NCBI RefSeq assembly: GCF_028771845.1
Contig: NZ_CP118270.1
Location: 434,001-498,000, forward strand
DNA length: 64,000 bases
Source of the DNA: Paenibacillus marchantiae
Lineage (GTDB): Bacteria > Bacillota > Bacilli > Paenibacillales > Paenibacillaceae
Direction of reading: 5' to 3'
This document shows, piece by piece, positions 33,914 to 43,800 of the stretch (position 1 is its first letter; each line of letters begins with the position of its first letter). A program made the translations under genes and the position numbers. Under the pieces are notes generated by a model. That model had not been told where the DNA came from. It did not search any database and saw nothing but the letters and a program-made list of their open reading frames with translations.

Positions 33914-36514
33914 TTAGAACGTAGGAAACCCAAACTCATCTTTTGGAAGTTTAGAAATATCATATCCATAACTTTGCTCTGCAAGGCGAATACGTTGCCC
34001 TTGGAACTGATCATACACGGTTATGCGATATGAGCCTCCACGCAATTTTTCATAAAGACTATCTTCCACACTCCAACTTAATGTCTGATTGGTACCTGTT
34101 TTCAAATCAGTTCCCAACGCCAGCTCTTTCTCGAAGGTTTTACCCGTTTGATCCGTTAAAGCGAGAATTAACTTGTGTTCACTCTCACCCATCTCGATCT
34201 CTTCATTACGAGACAGACTGTAGTTCATCTCTACCTGTACAGACGAGCTGCCTGCCAGATATGCCCGTACACTATTGGCAGTCAACAGATACGGATAGAG
34301 ATCAATATTAGAGAGAGTCACTTGAACATTGATAGAAGTCGGAGGGACTTCGAATGCCAGAGCGTTCACATATGCCGTTGCTTCTCCTTCCCCAGTTACG
34401 AACTTGCTGTCCGCAATACCCTCACCCACAAGCAGTCGTAGATCAGAGAAAGTAACTGACTTTGGAACTTTAGCCCAAAACGTTACAATCGACTTCTGGC
34501 CTGGTCCAGATGTACGTTCAGATTGTTTGGCACTTGCTTTGTAATATTGGCCATCAGATGTTTTGAAGTAACCCACAAGTTTGCCAAGTCCGCTTTGACG
34601 CAGTGATTTATTTGTTATTTCAAATTCAGTATATACGATGTCCGAAGACGTTCCTGGATAAAGGATTGTTCTGCGCACACCCATTTCAGTCTCTCTATCC
34701 TCAGTACCCGTTGTATATGTCTTGCCTGTTCCAACGTAGGATACGGGTTGGATTAAGCCCGACGTATTTAACGTAATCCACTCATTCGTTTCTTCTTCAC
34801 TAACTTTCTCGTTCAAACTTACTTCAAGACGTCCTATACGAAGTTCAGAAGGAATTTTGGTCAACAGATAAGCCTCTGTCGTCATTCCGGCTCCAAGCAA
34901 TTTTCCGCTTTGAGTATAGATTAACTTCTTATCTCCATCAATTTGCGCTGAGTCTATGGTAAACATGGCTTCAAGCTCTGGAAGCTGTACCGTTTTGCTG
35001 CCCGCGTTACGAATTGTTACTTTCGCAGCTACAATGTCACTATCTAGCCATGGTAAACGCTGCAACGATCCCAACGAAACACCAAACGTTCCTTTACTAT
35101 TCTTAATAACCGTTTCTGTTGTCAAACCGTCTCCGGTGGATACTGATTGCGGAATCGCATATACGCCTACAGGATAGGAGAAAACAAAGCCACTTGTACT
35201 CGTTGGAGTCGTTGTATCCGTGCTCTCCGTCTTATCCACAGGACTCATCGCGTACAGCTTAATTTTACTTGTGTCTCCATCACCTTGTAAGGTCGCGTTG
35301 AGTTTAATCGTTTTAATATCTCCCGGATTAAGCTTTAATGCGTCCAATGCTTTGGTTTCAATCGGATAAATTGTTCCGTCAGCAGTTCGTACTTCAAATG
35401 TATAGGTTGGTACTTTAACAGCTTTCTTGCCTTCGTTCTTAAGCACAAACTGCATATTCAGATCATATTCACCGTCATCGATACGTACCTTTGCTGATTC
35501 CAGCAATGTGGATAATCGTTGTCCCTCAACAGATAGGATATTCGGCTGATTAGCATCCACCTCTACGTTCGTTGCTTTGCTTGCCTCAGGCAGCTGCAAC
35601 GCAGCAACTGGTAAGACCGTCTTCTCTTCACCCTGCTCTTCCACGAGCAATAGTTCAGACTTTTGCAACTTCACCGATGTAGGGAGAGATGCCATCAGAC
35701 TGAGTGCCTTATTAGCCTGAGCCTGAATGCTAACGCTTGTACTATCCTTGTCTGGCGTCAACGGATAATTCGTACCACTCGGTGTACGCAAGATCCATTT
35801 GATATTCGGATTTTCAAGTAATTTGTAACTAATATTGTTTAAATTCACACCAATTTTCACATACTGGTTCTTATCTTCACCTGGGAACACTTTAATACCA
35901 GACACTTTTACCTTCACGGCAGAATCACTTAGACGAACTGTCTTCGGTTTGCCTACGGGTGCAGTAATACTATAGGATGCGGGTACATTAAACTTACCCA
36001 GCGTACGTTCATAGTTAGATTGACTGAAATCCCATTTTACAATTAGGAAGTTCAGATCGCTCAGTTTCACATCACGACCAACCTTCATGACATAAGTCAA
36101 ATCAACCGTTGATCCTGCTGCGACTGTCTTCTTCTCCTGATCCTTCGCAATCAGTTTAGGTGAGAACAGCGTTCCGCCTTTGGTTTTTACTTTGCTCCAA
36201 TAATCGAGCATCATCATTGGAGTACTGTCATTGTTCTTGTATGATAGCGTATACGTAACAACGTTCCCATCATCCTGAGATAAGATGTTCACATCCGTTA
36301 ACCTCACAGAGCTACGTGCGGTTACTTTGACAGGAGACAAGTTACTCAGTGTATGTACGACCTTGTTCGTTGATGTTGTTTTCTTTGATGCGTTGCTATT
36401 TGAACTGGTGGCAGACGTTTTATTCGTTGTGCTCGCTGCCATCGCAATGCCAGCGGTTGAACTGATCAACAAAGCACTTGCGAGCAAGCTCACAAACATT
36501 TTCTTTTGATCCAC
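33914..36514 (-). CDS. Large secreted protein of repeated beta domains, unknown
   Basis: About 866 residues, starting at GTG 36514 seven bases after GGAGG. A signal peptide (KKMFVSLLASALLISSTAGIAMAA) is followed by a Ser/Thr/Asn linker and several beta-sandwich-like repeats with the pattern 'N-x-G-x-K-x-V-x-L/V-P' (FVLKNEGKKAVKVPTYTF; IRNAGSKTVQLPELEA). No SLH domain, sortase motif or catalytic motif is visible. Being flanked by SLH proteins suggests the cell surface. Function unknown. Confidence 0.7.
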   Translation of the reverse strand: MDQKKMFVSLLASALLISSTAGIAMAASTTNKTSATSSNSNASKKTTSTNKVVHTLSNLSPVKVTARSSVRLTDVNILSQDDGNVVTYTLSYKNNDSTPMMMLDYWSKVKTKGGTLFSPKLIAKDQEKKTVAAGSTVDLTYVMKVGRDVKLSDLNFLIVKWDFSQSNYERTLGKFNVPASYSITAPVGKPKTVRLSDSAVKVKVSGIKVFPGEDKNQYVKIGVNLNNISYKLLENPNIKWILRTPSGTNYPLTPDKDSTSVSIQAQANKALSLMASLPTSVKLQKSELLLVEEQGEEKTVLPVAALQLPEASKATNVEVDANQPNILSVEGQRLSTLLESAKVRIDDGEYDLNMQFVLKNEGKKAVKVPTYTFEVRTADGTIYPIETKALDALKLNPGDIKTIKLNATLQGDGDTSKIKLYAMSPVDKTESTDTTTPTSTSGFVFSYPVGVYAIPQSVSTGDGLTTETVIKNSKGTFGVSLGSLQRLPWLDSDIVAAKVTIRNAGSKTVQLPELEAMFTIDSAQIDGDKKLIYTQSGKLLGAGMTTEAYLLTKIPSELRIGRLEVSLNEKVSEEETNEWITLNTSGLIQPVSYVGTGKTYTTGTEDRETEMGVRRTILYPGTSSDIVYTEFEITNKSLRQSGLGKLVGYFKTSDGQYYKASAKQSERTSGPGQKSIVTFWAKVPKSVTFSDLRLLVGEGIADSKFVTGEGEATAYVNALAFEVPPTSINVQVTLSNIDLYPYLLTANSVRAYLAGSSSVQVEMNYSLSRNEEIEMGESEHKLILALTDQTGKTFEKELALGTDLKTGTNQTLSWSVEDSLYEKLRGGSYRITVYDQFQGQRIRLAEQSYGYDISKLPKDEFGFPTF

Positions 36515-36660
36515 TTCCAAACCTCCCATAAGTTGCTTGTTGCATTTATAGTATAAACGTTTGGAAAAGGAAGAAAGTTACGATGTTGTATTGATTTATA
36601 ATGAAGAAGAAAATGATTAAAGAACACTCTGAATTCTATCTCGTTTAAAAATAAGATTAC

Positions 36661-36691
36661 AAAAAGACATCCACCTTATCGGCAGATGTCT
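36661..36691 (-). terminator. S-layer gene terminator
   Basis: Stem AGACATC/GATGTCT with a 13-base loop and a T run on the minus strand, 28 bases after the S-layer stop codon. Confidence 0.8.
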
Positions 36692-36718
36692 CTTTGTATC
36701 ACTTTGATAAAAAATATA

Positions 36719-39700
36719 TTAGTTCAGAGTGAAAGTACCTTGCTCGTTGAAAGAACCAACAGCAACACCGTTGTTAGCTCCTTTAACAGCTCCGGAAGCA
36801 TTAGCTGTTCCGTCGAAGCTTACGCTGAACACACCTTCAGTTACAGTTTTATCAGCATCAGTTGTTACAAGGAAAGTAAGGTTAGCAGGAATTGCAGGCG
36901 TAGTGTTAGTAGCCGCAACTGCATCATTTTTCACTACATTGGAAACTTCGCCTTCTTCATTACCAATAACAGCTGTCAGCAAGTTTGCTACTAAAGCATC
37001 ATCGGAAGAAATTGCAAGGTTTTTGTCAAAGCTTACTGTTACTTGGAATGTATTAGCACCTGTTTTTTGAACTACTACAGGGTTTGTAGAAATCAACGCT
37101 GGAGCAATTTTGTTCACAGCCGTGTTTTGAGTGCCAACTACTACTACATTACCAAATGCATCAGTTGTACCAGATCCACTGTGTACAAGTTTTGCTGTAT
37201 TAGCAAAATCAGTAGGTAGATCAGAAGCAAGTGTCAATGTAAGAGTTTTATTGTTGTTGGACAATACACCGCTAGTAGCAGTAGCCAAAGTAGTGGTACC
37301 ATCTACGATACTGAACTCGCGAGCAACAACATTAGAGATAGGACCAGTGAAGTTAACAACTACTGTTTTCTTACCAGTAACGTTAATAGCACCTGTTGTT
37401 TGAACTGCAGTATTCGAAGAAGTCAAAGTTTGACTAACACCATAATTAGCTCCAGATCCAAGGAATGTTCCAGTAGCATCTGCTACATAATTAACGAAAA
37501 CTTTGTTTGGAGTAGCACTAGTCAGTGTATTAATAACGTCACTAAATTGTGTACTAGTGAGGTTAGTTGCTTCGATACGAACAGTACTCGCAGTAATCAA
37601 TTGTACATCATAATCGTTTTTAGCAAGTTGTTTAGAAGCAGAAGTACTAGTGCCAACGAAATACTTCGTTGCATTCAAAGCACTACCAGCTCCATCTGTT
37701 GCTAAAGCACGATTGAACTGAATATAGATGTAGTTATGACCACTTTCTTGCGAAGTCCATGCGTTAGTGATCGCAGCTGTTGTCGCTTGATTTACTGGAA
37801 GAGATACAGTGTAAGGAAGCAATACATTTCCAATTGTAGCTGTGTCTTTCACTCCAGAAATAGTCAATGCATAAGCATCATCTTTCAGGGAAGAACCAAG
37901 ATTGATTTCAACTGTTTTACCATCAGCTTGAAGTGCAGGTTGACGGATTGGGTTACCATCTTTATTAACAGCTGTAGTATTTGTAGGAATAGAACCAGCA
38001 GAATTTTTCAGAACGTAGTTAGTACGGTCTTGTGCAGAGTCCAAGTTCAAAGCTTTGCTGAATACTACAGTTGCAATGTAGTTACCACTAGCATCTTGAG
38101 TAAACTTGCTATCTACTACTACTGGACGTACAGTATCCAAAGTAGGAGTCACTTTTGCTTCAAGATTAGCAGAGTTACCGCTATAGTCTGTAACACCAGT
38201 CAAGTAGATAGTGTTCTCAGTTGCATTAAGCGGATTAGTGAAGTTCAATGTTACTTTGTTGTCTTTAACAACTGGAGTTGCAGAAGTGAAAGAAGAAACG
38301 TTCGCATAAGCGCTGGAAACGGATTTCACAGGCTCGTTGAATGTGATTGTTACTTGTTTCAAATCTTTAGAAGTCACAGATTCTACTACAGGAGCAGCTG
38401 TGTCAACTGTTGCTGTGAAGTCTACAGTATTAGGCACGATTGTCAGGTTAGAATAATCTCTAACATTGCTTACACGAAGTGTATGTGCGCCTTCAGTCAA
38501 ATCAGTTGCCAGAATTACAGTATCTGGATAAGTGTATTGAACTGTCGCAGCAATTGCTTTGTCATCAATACGGAAGTTACTGGAAATGATACCTTGAGCT
38601 TGTACTGGCTCGCTGAATTTAATTTTCAGAGCTTTAGTTCCCAAAGCTTGAACAGACTCTACAGTCGGAACTGCTACATCAAGCGGTGTGAAAGTTGCAG
38701 TACCAGTAATTGTTTTGGAACCATCAGCATTTTTAACATTGTTAACAGCAACAGAAGTTTGTTTTTGGTTAACAAAAGTGCTGTTATCAGCCAACAACAA
38801 AGTTACTGTTTTCTTGTCAGCAGAAGCAGTAGCACTTTCAATTGTCAAACCGCTGATTGTGTAGTTGCTTACAGTTTCAGCAGAATCTTCGTTAATTGTT
38901 CCGTCGAATGTTACTACTACTTGTTTAAGGTTAGTTGCTGCTGCAGCTTCAACCTTAGTAGCTGTAGTTACTACATAAGTAACTTTCTCAGTGAAAGCTT
39001 TATCTTTGTAAGTGAATTTCACTTCAGTTTCTTTGTTAGCTTCTAGAGCTTTATCCAAAGTTACTTTAACGGATTCACCATCGCTGATTTTGAAAGTAAC
39101 AACTTTACCAGCTTCGCTTACTTCATAAGAAGCAACTTTCAAGCTTTGAGCTTGATCGATTGCGTAAGCTGCACCTACCAACAATTCGCGGGAAGCGTTA
39201 GCGCCGAAGTTAGCTTTAGCGTCGATCAGACCAGCGTTGATCGCTGCTTGAACATAACCTTTAGCCCAGTCAGCTGCATTGTTGTTAGTTTCAGTTGGGA
39301 TTTCCAGGTCAAGTGCACGAGTCAAGATGGTAGCCATCTCGGAAACAGTTACTTTACCGTTGAAATCAAAGATTTTTTTCTCAACGTTTTTACCTTCCAT
39401 GATACCCGCAGCAGTTACTGCTTCGATGTAAGGTACAGCCCAGTTTTTAGCTGTGTAGTTTTTGTCAGTGTAAGAAAGAGTTCCAGTGATCTCTTTCAGA
39501 CCGAGCAATTTAGTGATAACTTTTGCGAACTCAGCACGAGTCATGTCTTTATCAAGACCTGCAGTGCCATCTGGATAACCAGAGAAGATACCTTTTGCTT
39601 TCAATGCATCAAACTGTTGTTGTGGTGAAACTGCTGTGTCACCGAATGCTACAGATGCAAACATCGAGAATGCCATTGCTGTAGACAATGCTACGGATAA

Positions 39701-39784
39701 AATTTTCTTCATAACCTTTTTTTCTCCTCCTTGGGCGTTCATAACATTTGAATTTTCTTTAATAGGGTCGCTCGTATTCCTCAT
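36719..39784 (-). CDS. S-layer protein with N-terminal SLH domains
   Basis: Two in-frame starts are possible. ATG 39784 (1021 residues) follows AAGGGGGTG by nine bases; ATG 39712 (997 residues) follows AGGAGG by 13 and begins the signal peptide MKKILSVALSTAMAFSMFAS directly. Three SLH domains occupy about the first 200 mature residues (FSGYPDGTAGLDKDMTRAEF; KVTVSEMATILTRALDL; NASRELLVGAAYAIDQA). The rest is a chain of Big_5/SwmB-like Ig repeats rich in Thr, Val and Ala. Codon choice looks highly biased, as expected for an abundant protein. It is probably the major S-layer protein. Confidence 0.88.
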   Translation of the reverse strand: MRNTSDPIKENSNVMNAQGGEKKVMKKILSVALSTAMAFSMFASVAFGDTAVSPQQQFDALKAKGIFSGYPDGTAGLDKDMTRAEFAKVITKLLGLKEITGTLSYTDKNYTAKNWAVPYIEAVTAAGIMEGKNVEKKIFDFNGKVTVSEMATILTRALDLEIPTETNNNAADWAKGYVQAAINAGLIDAKANFGANASRELLVGAAYAIDQAQSLKVASYEVSEAGKVVTFKISDGESVKVTLDKALEANKETEVKFTYKDKAFTEKVTYVVTTATKVEAAAATNLKQVVVTFDGTINEDSAETVSNYTISGLTIESATASADKKTVTLLLADNSTFVNQKQTSVAVNNVKNADGSKTITGTATFTPLDVAVPTVESVQALGTKALKIKFSEPVQAQGIISSNFRIDDKAIAATVQYTYPDTVILATDLTEGAHTLRVSNVRDYSNLTIVPNTVDFTATVDTAAPVVESVTSKDLKQVTITFNEPVKSVSSAYANVSSFTSATPVVKDNKVTLNFTNPLNATENTIYLTGVTDYSGNSANLEAKVTPTLDTVRPVVVDSKFTQDASGNYIATVVFSKALNLDSAQDRTNYVLKNSAGSIPTNTTAVNKDGNPIRQPALQADGKTVEINLGSSLKDDAYALTISGVKDTATIGNVLLPYTVSLPVNQATTAAITNAWTSQESGHNYIYIQFNRALATDGAGSALNATKYFVGTSTSASKQLAKNDYDVQLITASTVRIEATNLTSTQFSDVINTLTSATPNKVFVNYVADATGTFLGSGANYGVSQTLTSSNTAVQTTGAINVTGKKTVVVNFTGPISNVVAREFSIVDGTTTLATATSGVLSNNNKTLTLTLASDLPTDFANTAKLVHSGSGTTDAFGNVVVVGTQNTAVNKIAPALISTNPVVVQKTGANTFQVTVSFDKNLAISSDDALVANLLTAVIGNEEGEVSNVVKNDAVAATNTTPAIPANLTFLVTTDADKTVTEGVFSVSFDGTANASGAVKGANNGVAVGSFNEQGTFTLN

Positions 39785-39835
39785 ATATTGTTGCACCCCC
39801 TTTCCAGAGTTTTGAGCAAGTTAATATAAATGATG

Positions 39836-39852
39836 TCTGTGAGCATATCACA
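39836..39852 (-). other. Hairpin in the S-layer mRNA leader
   Basis: CTGTGA, five bases, TCACAG, a perfect stem near the 5' part of the predicted leader. Such hairpins can stabilise long-lived mRNAs; this is inferred. Confidence 0.4.
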
Positions 39853-39920
39853 GAAACTTGTAAACGAACATACTAATAGAACCATACGAAAATAGAGTAG
39901 TTTCCTAATCCTACCTACGT

Positions 39921-39949
39921 ATTATACAATGGGACTTCCGTGCCGTAAA
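39921..39949 (-). promoter_or_regulatory. Sigma-A promoter of the S-layer gene
   Basis: TTTACG, 17 bases, TATAAT on the minus strand. It implies a leader of about 130 bases to the first start. The remaining 39950-40254 is AT-rich and without a gene; further promoters there are possible but not clear. Confidence 0.5.
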
Positions 39950-40254
39950 GCAATTTTTTCTAATAAATAGACAAGATTCTTCACGAGGTCATTCTTGGTA
40001 AGTTCCCCAATGTTTTTGACTCTACATCTTAAACGCAGCAGATTTCAAAAAGTTGCGGATTCCTCAAAAAAAGTTTTGAACTTATTTATGTATTGATGCA
40101 GTGCGGGTATATGCGAGGTTCAAAACCTTTAAACCGATGGTACTGAAGCAGGCTTTGTGTAAATATATCGTGTGTGAATTGATGGGAACGTTTATTTATA
40201 CCCGTTAACTCGCTCCATGAAGCGACATATTCTTCTAATTTTTAAAAATAAATA

Positions 40255-40280
40255 AAAGGCATTCCATATGGAATGCCTTT
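40255..40280. terminator. Bidirectional-looking terminator
   Basis: Perfect palindrome AAAGGCATTCC/GGAATGCCTTT with a four-base centre. On the minus strand TTTATTTATTTTT follows; it ends the gene at 40303-40644. Confidence 0.8.
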
Positions 40281-40302
40281 CGTGCAGTTCTGGTTCTATA
40301 AC

Positions 40303-40644
40303 TTAGCGAATTTTCATCGCAAGATCGATAATTTGAGCACGCATCTTCGGATCACTGTTTAATCTCAAATACATATCATCAATTGGCTGTCTGTTTTCCC
40401 GGTACGTCTTCTCATGCTTCATGGTGGTGTGAGACCATTCAATCAATTCATTCTCAGCTACGACCAATTGGTTATAAGCATCATGGAAGCCAGTGCTCTG
40501 TACGAGTCCTTCCATCACTTCTTGGGATACTTCCTGCGTCTTGCGTGTATCGTCTATCTTTTTCTCCAGAATGACTGCCTGCTTCTCGAACTGTGTCTTT
40601 GCTTTCATGTAGCCCAGTTGGGCCTTGGAATAAATCGGTTTCAT
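40303..40644 (-). CDS. Small coiled-coil protein, unknown
   Basis: A 113-residue, almost entirely helical and charged protein with no signal peptide or membrane segment. Residues 10-80 have heptad-like spacing (AKTQFEKQAVILEKKIDD). I do not recognise a family. It is a single gene with its own terminator, between two surface-protein genes. Confidence 0.6.
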   Translation of the reverse strand: MKPIYSKAQLGYMKAKTQFEKQAVILEKKIDDTRKTQEVSQEVMEGLVQSTGFHDAYNQLVVAENELIEWSHTTMKHEKTYRENRQPIDDMYLRLNSDPKMRAQIIDLAMKIR

Positions 40645-40784
40645 TAGCTAACTTCACCCTCTAGATCATTGTGTATTTACCGTTATTGTATCTTAATCTC
40701 TAGCAAATTACAAAAATAGTTATTGGTAATAAACAGTTTCCTTCTATTATAAATAGTGTTCTTTGCCAACTACTTGATAGCCAT

Positions 40785-40823
40785 AAAAAGAACCCATCCC
40801 TTTTAGGAAAATGGACAGGTCCT
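40785..40823 (-). terminator. Terminator of the large SLH gene
   Basis: Imperfect stem GGACCTGTCC/GGGATGGGTTC followed by TTTTTA on the minus strand, 27 bases after the stop. Confidence 0.65.
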
Positions 40824-40849
40824 TCCTAAAAAATGTTAAAGACTTACGA

Positions 40850-43800
40850 TTAGCTTAAGGTTTTAGGGAATAACTTCGTACTTTTCTTGAGCAGTTCTAC
40901 AGCAATTTTGGCTGCTTCGGCTCTAGTCAGATTCCCTTTTGGATTGAACTGATATAACGGTTTTGTAGATCCTGCAATAGTTACAGGACTACCCTCCATA
41001 ATTTTTGCCTTGGTTATTGCCTGTACTGATGGTCTAGCATAATATTCTATCAAGCGCGAGTCCTGGAATGATTTTGATAAAGCTGCAGCCAATTTACTGT
41101 CATTAGCTGCCAACTTGCTGCTCATTGCACGCGCAATCATTACCGCTGCCTGTTCACGTGTAATGGAGTCTTCCACCCCAAAATATCCGTCGCTCAAACC
41201 TGTTATAATGCCTGCTCTGGCTGCTGTCTCAATGGAGGCATAATCCCACGTATCACTCTTAGTTGTAGGAGAAACGTCTGTGAAGGTTTGAGTACTTGTA
41301 TAGTTTAATGGGATATCCAAACCTTTAACGAGCAGGGTTGCGAACTCCCCACGGGTAGTCTGGTCATCTGCACCAAATGCATTGAAACGAAGATTGTTCA
41401 TAATTCCTTTGGAATACAAAGCATTTAGTAGATTTCTGGCCCAAGGATGATTGGTGATATCCTGATAACTTTTACTTTGTTTCATAACCTTGTAATAACC
41501 AAATTCATCAAAGGAAACGGTAATCGTGTGTTTGTTAGTATCCACGACACCGCCAACAGGAATCCACTCGCCTCTTCTCGTGTTGTCTGTGTATCTAAAT
41601 ACTGTAATGGTCGATCCTACTTCGTCTACAATAGTTGGATCATAGGCAAGGGTCAGAGATCCACGGGTTGATGGTACCAGAATACGTTCTGTTGGGAACT
41701 GTGTAAAGCTTCCTTCCAGCGAGTATGGCGTAACACCGTTCGTTCCTGGTTTATAACCAGTTGTACCTTTATCGCCCAGTTCCCCTATCCCCCCACTAAT
41801 CCAGTAGGTATCCGAGATGGGTGTAAAGTTACTTGTATTCAAGTTAGAATTAAACAACTCTGTCAAGATGGTTGGAACAGTAATGGGAGTTAATCCTCCT
41901 GTGCTGCGAGGATCAGCTTGCCCTATTACGAAGCCATAATCATTCTTCCGTTCAAGTACGCCATCTTTGGGATCAGCAATACCAAAAAGAAGCTTGTTAT
42001 CTGGGTAAAACTTAACTACCCCACTGCTTGATTTGGCAGCTGATTGCAATACGGTTCCTTTAGGAAACGACAATTCAAGTTTTTTGTTAAATACTGAATA
42101 TTTATTGGAAACCTTAGGTGCCATGTACTGTGTATCTGTCGTCACTGTACCTGTGTAGAATACATTAACCGTATCATTAATTGTACTGCCATCTCTGATT
42201 ATTTGAATTTTGATTGCATTACTTTTATCCTGTTTCAGTCCTACATAGTCAAGGACGAAACGGTCATTCATGTCTGCACGTTTCGTTGCAGGCTCTTTAT
42301 TGATTAAAACTTGAGTCGCACCCTCAGCTTCAATATCAAAGTGCACAAAGTTTTTGTTCACAACGATCTGTTCTCCCACAGTTGCAACAGGAGACAGTAT
42401 ACGGTATGAGGATGGCTCTCTTACAATTTCAAGACGTTGTGTTGTTCTCGCACCTGTTCCGTTAATCAACTCCAACGTGTAGACATGACTTCCTGGTGCA
42501 TCAAACACATAGTTTCGAATACGGATCATGAATTCATCCTGATTCCCTGCAAAATCGAAAATATGCCCATCTGCAGTTTGTTGCCCAATATCTCGTGTAT
42601 CTGTACCCGGAATCGGATTATACGTAAAGATCAATTTAGACCCGGAATACAGGTTGGCTACTTGAGCTCCCCCACCCTTGAACACCAGATCGTATCTCTC
42701 TTCACTCGTTACATACTTGCCATCTCTGATAATGAAATCAGGTGTAACATTGAAAATCTTATTCATTTCCTCTGCAGTATATTGACTAACATCAGCGTTA
42801 GAGAATTCCTGTCGAGCGTCTGTTGGAACAAGGGTTGGCATAAATTTATCGATGTTGGATACATTGCTGTCCGAGATATAAATTCTCAGTTTCTTTTCAA
42901 CAACTTTCGTTTTACCAGCACCGTCCTGGTCTGTACCAATAATGGTAATGGTGTTTTCCCCATAAACAAGTGGCCCATCTTTGGCTATATCAAGTTCAAA
43001 GGAAAACTTACCATTCGTTCCTGGAAAACCATCAACTGTCTTATTTAATCCATTCACAAGTAGTTGAGCAACAAATTGGTTGGACCCTAATGTACTAAAC
43101 CCAATAAATTCACCATCAATTTTAAGTTTATGAGTTATTCTTGAATTGAAGGAGTACGTCTGTCCATCATAAAGGTTAGCTACATAAATATAACTTTTAG
43201 AAGCATAGGATACGGTCACTTCATAAGATGGATCTGGAGTTCCGTAGTAGAAACGAATTTGCTGGGTACCGTTAGCCAAATTTTTAACGAGATACACTGC
43301 TTGTTTACTCGTAAGGCCTGTTGCCACCTTGTCCTGAGTTGGCAATGAAATATTCACCTTGTTGGTACCTGTAGGAAGATACTCTCCGGTCGGTACTTCC
43401 GTACCAATGTCTTGACTGGATTCTACCAGGATATAGAAGCTTTCTTTTTCAATCTGTGCATTATTTAATGCTACTTTATTTGTAACCGCTCCACCGTCAA
43501 AATCAGGAAGATAGTACATATTAGTAATGGCCTTCACATTTGGAGCATGTGTAAATTTGCCTTTATACCCCGCGCTAAAATTGCCGTATACTACAGCCAC
43601 TTCGACCGTCTGATTCTTGGCAGTTTCCGTTGGTACCGTTGCGCTAGGTTGTAAATTATATGAATTATCCGTCTTGAACGTTACCAAACGGTATTCCGGT
43701 GTGGTACCGTCAGGCCCTGGAATAATCGTCTCTTTGACATCGTTAAATGTCATAGGTGTGCCGTTTGCACTGAACGTTCCCACCTCCTTGAACGTGCTAT

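Noticed and set aside
37736..39046. 436-codon plus-strand frame opposite the S-layer gene
   Set aside because: Codon bias of the abundant S-layer protein keeps the opposite strand free of stops; the product is Cys/Ser-rich nonsense.
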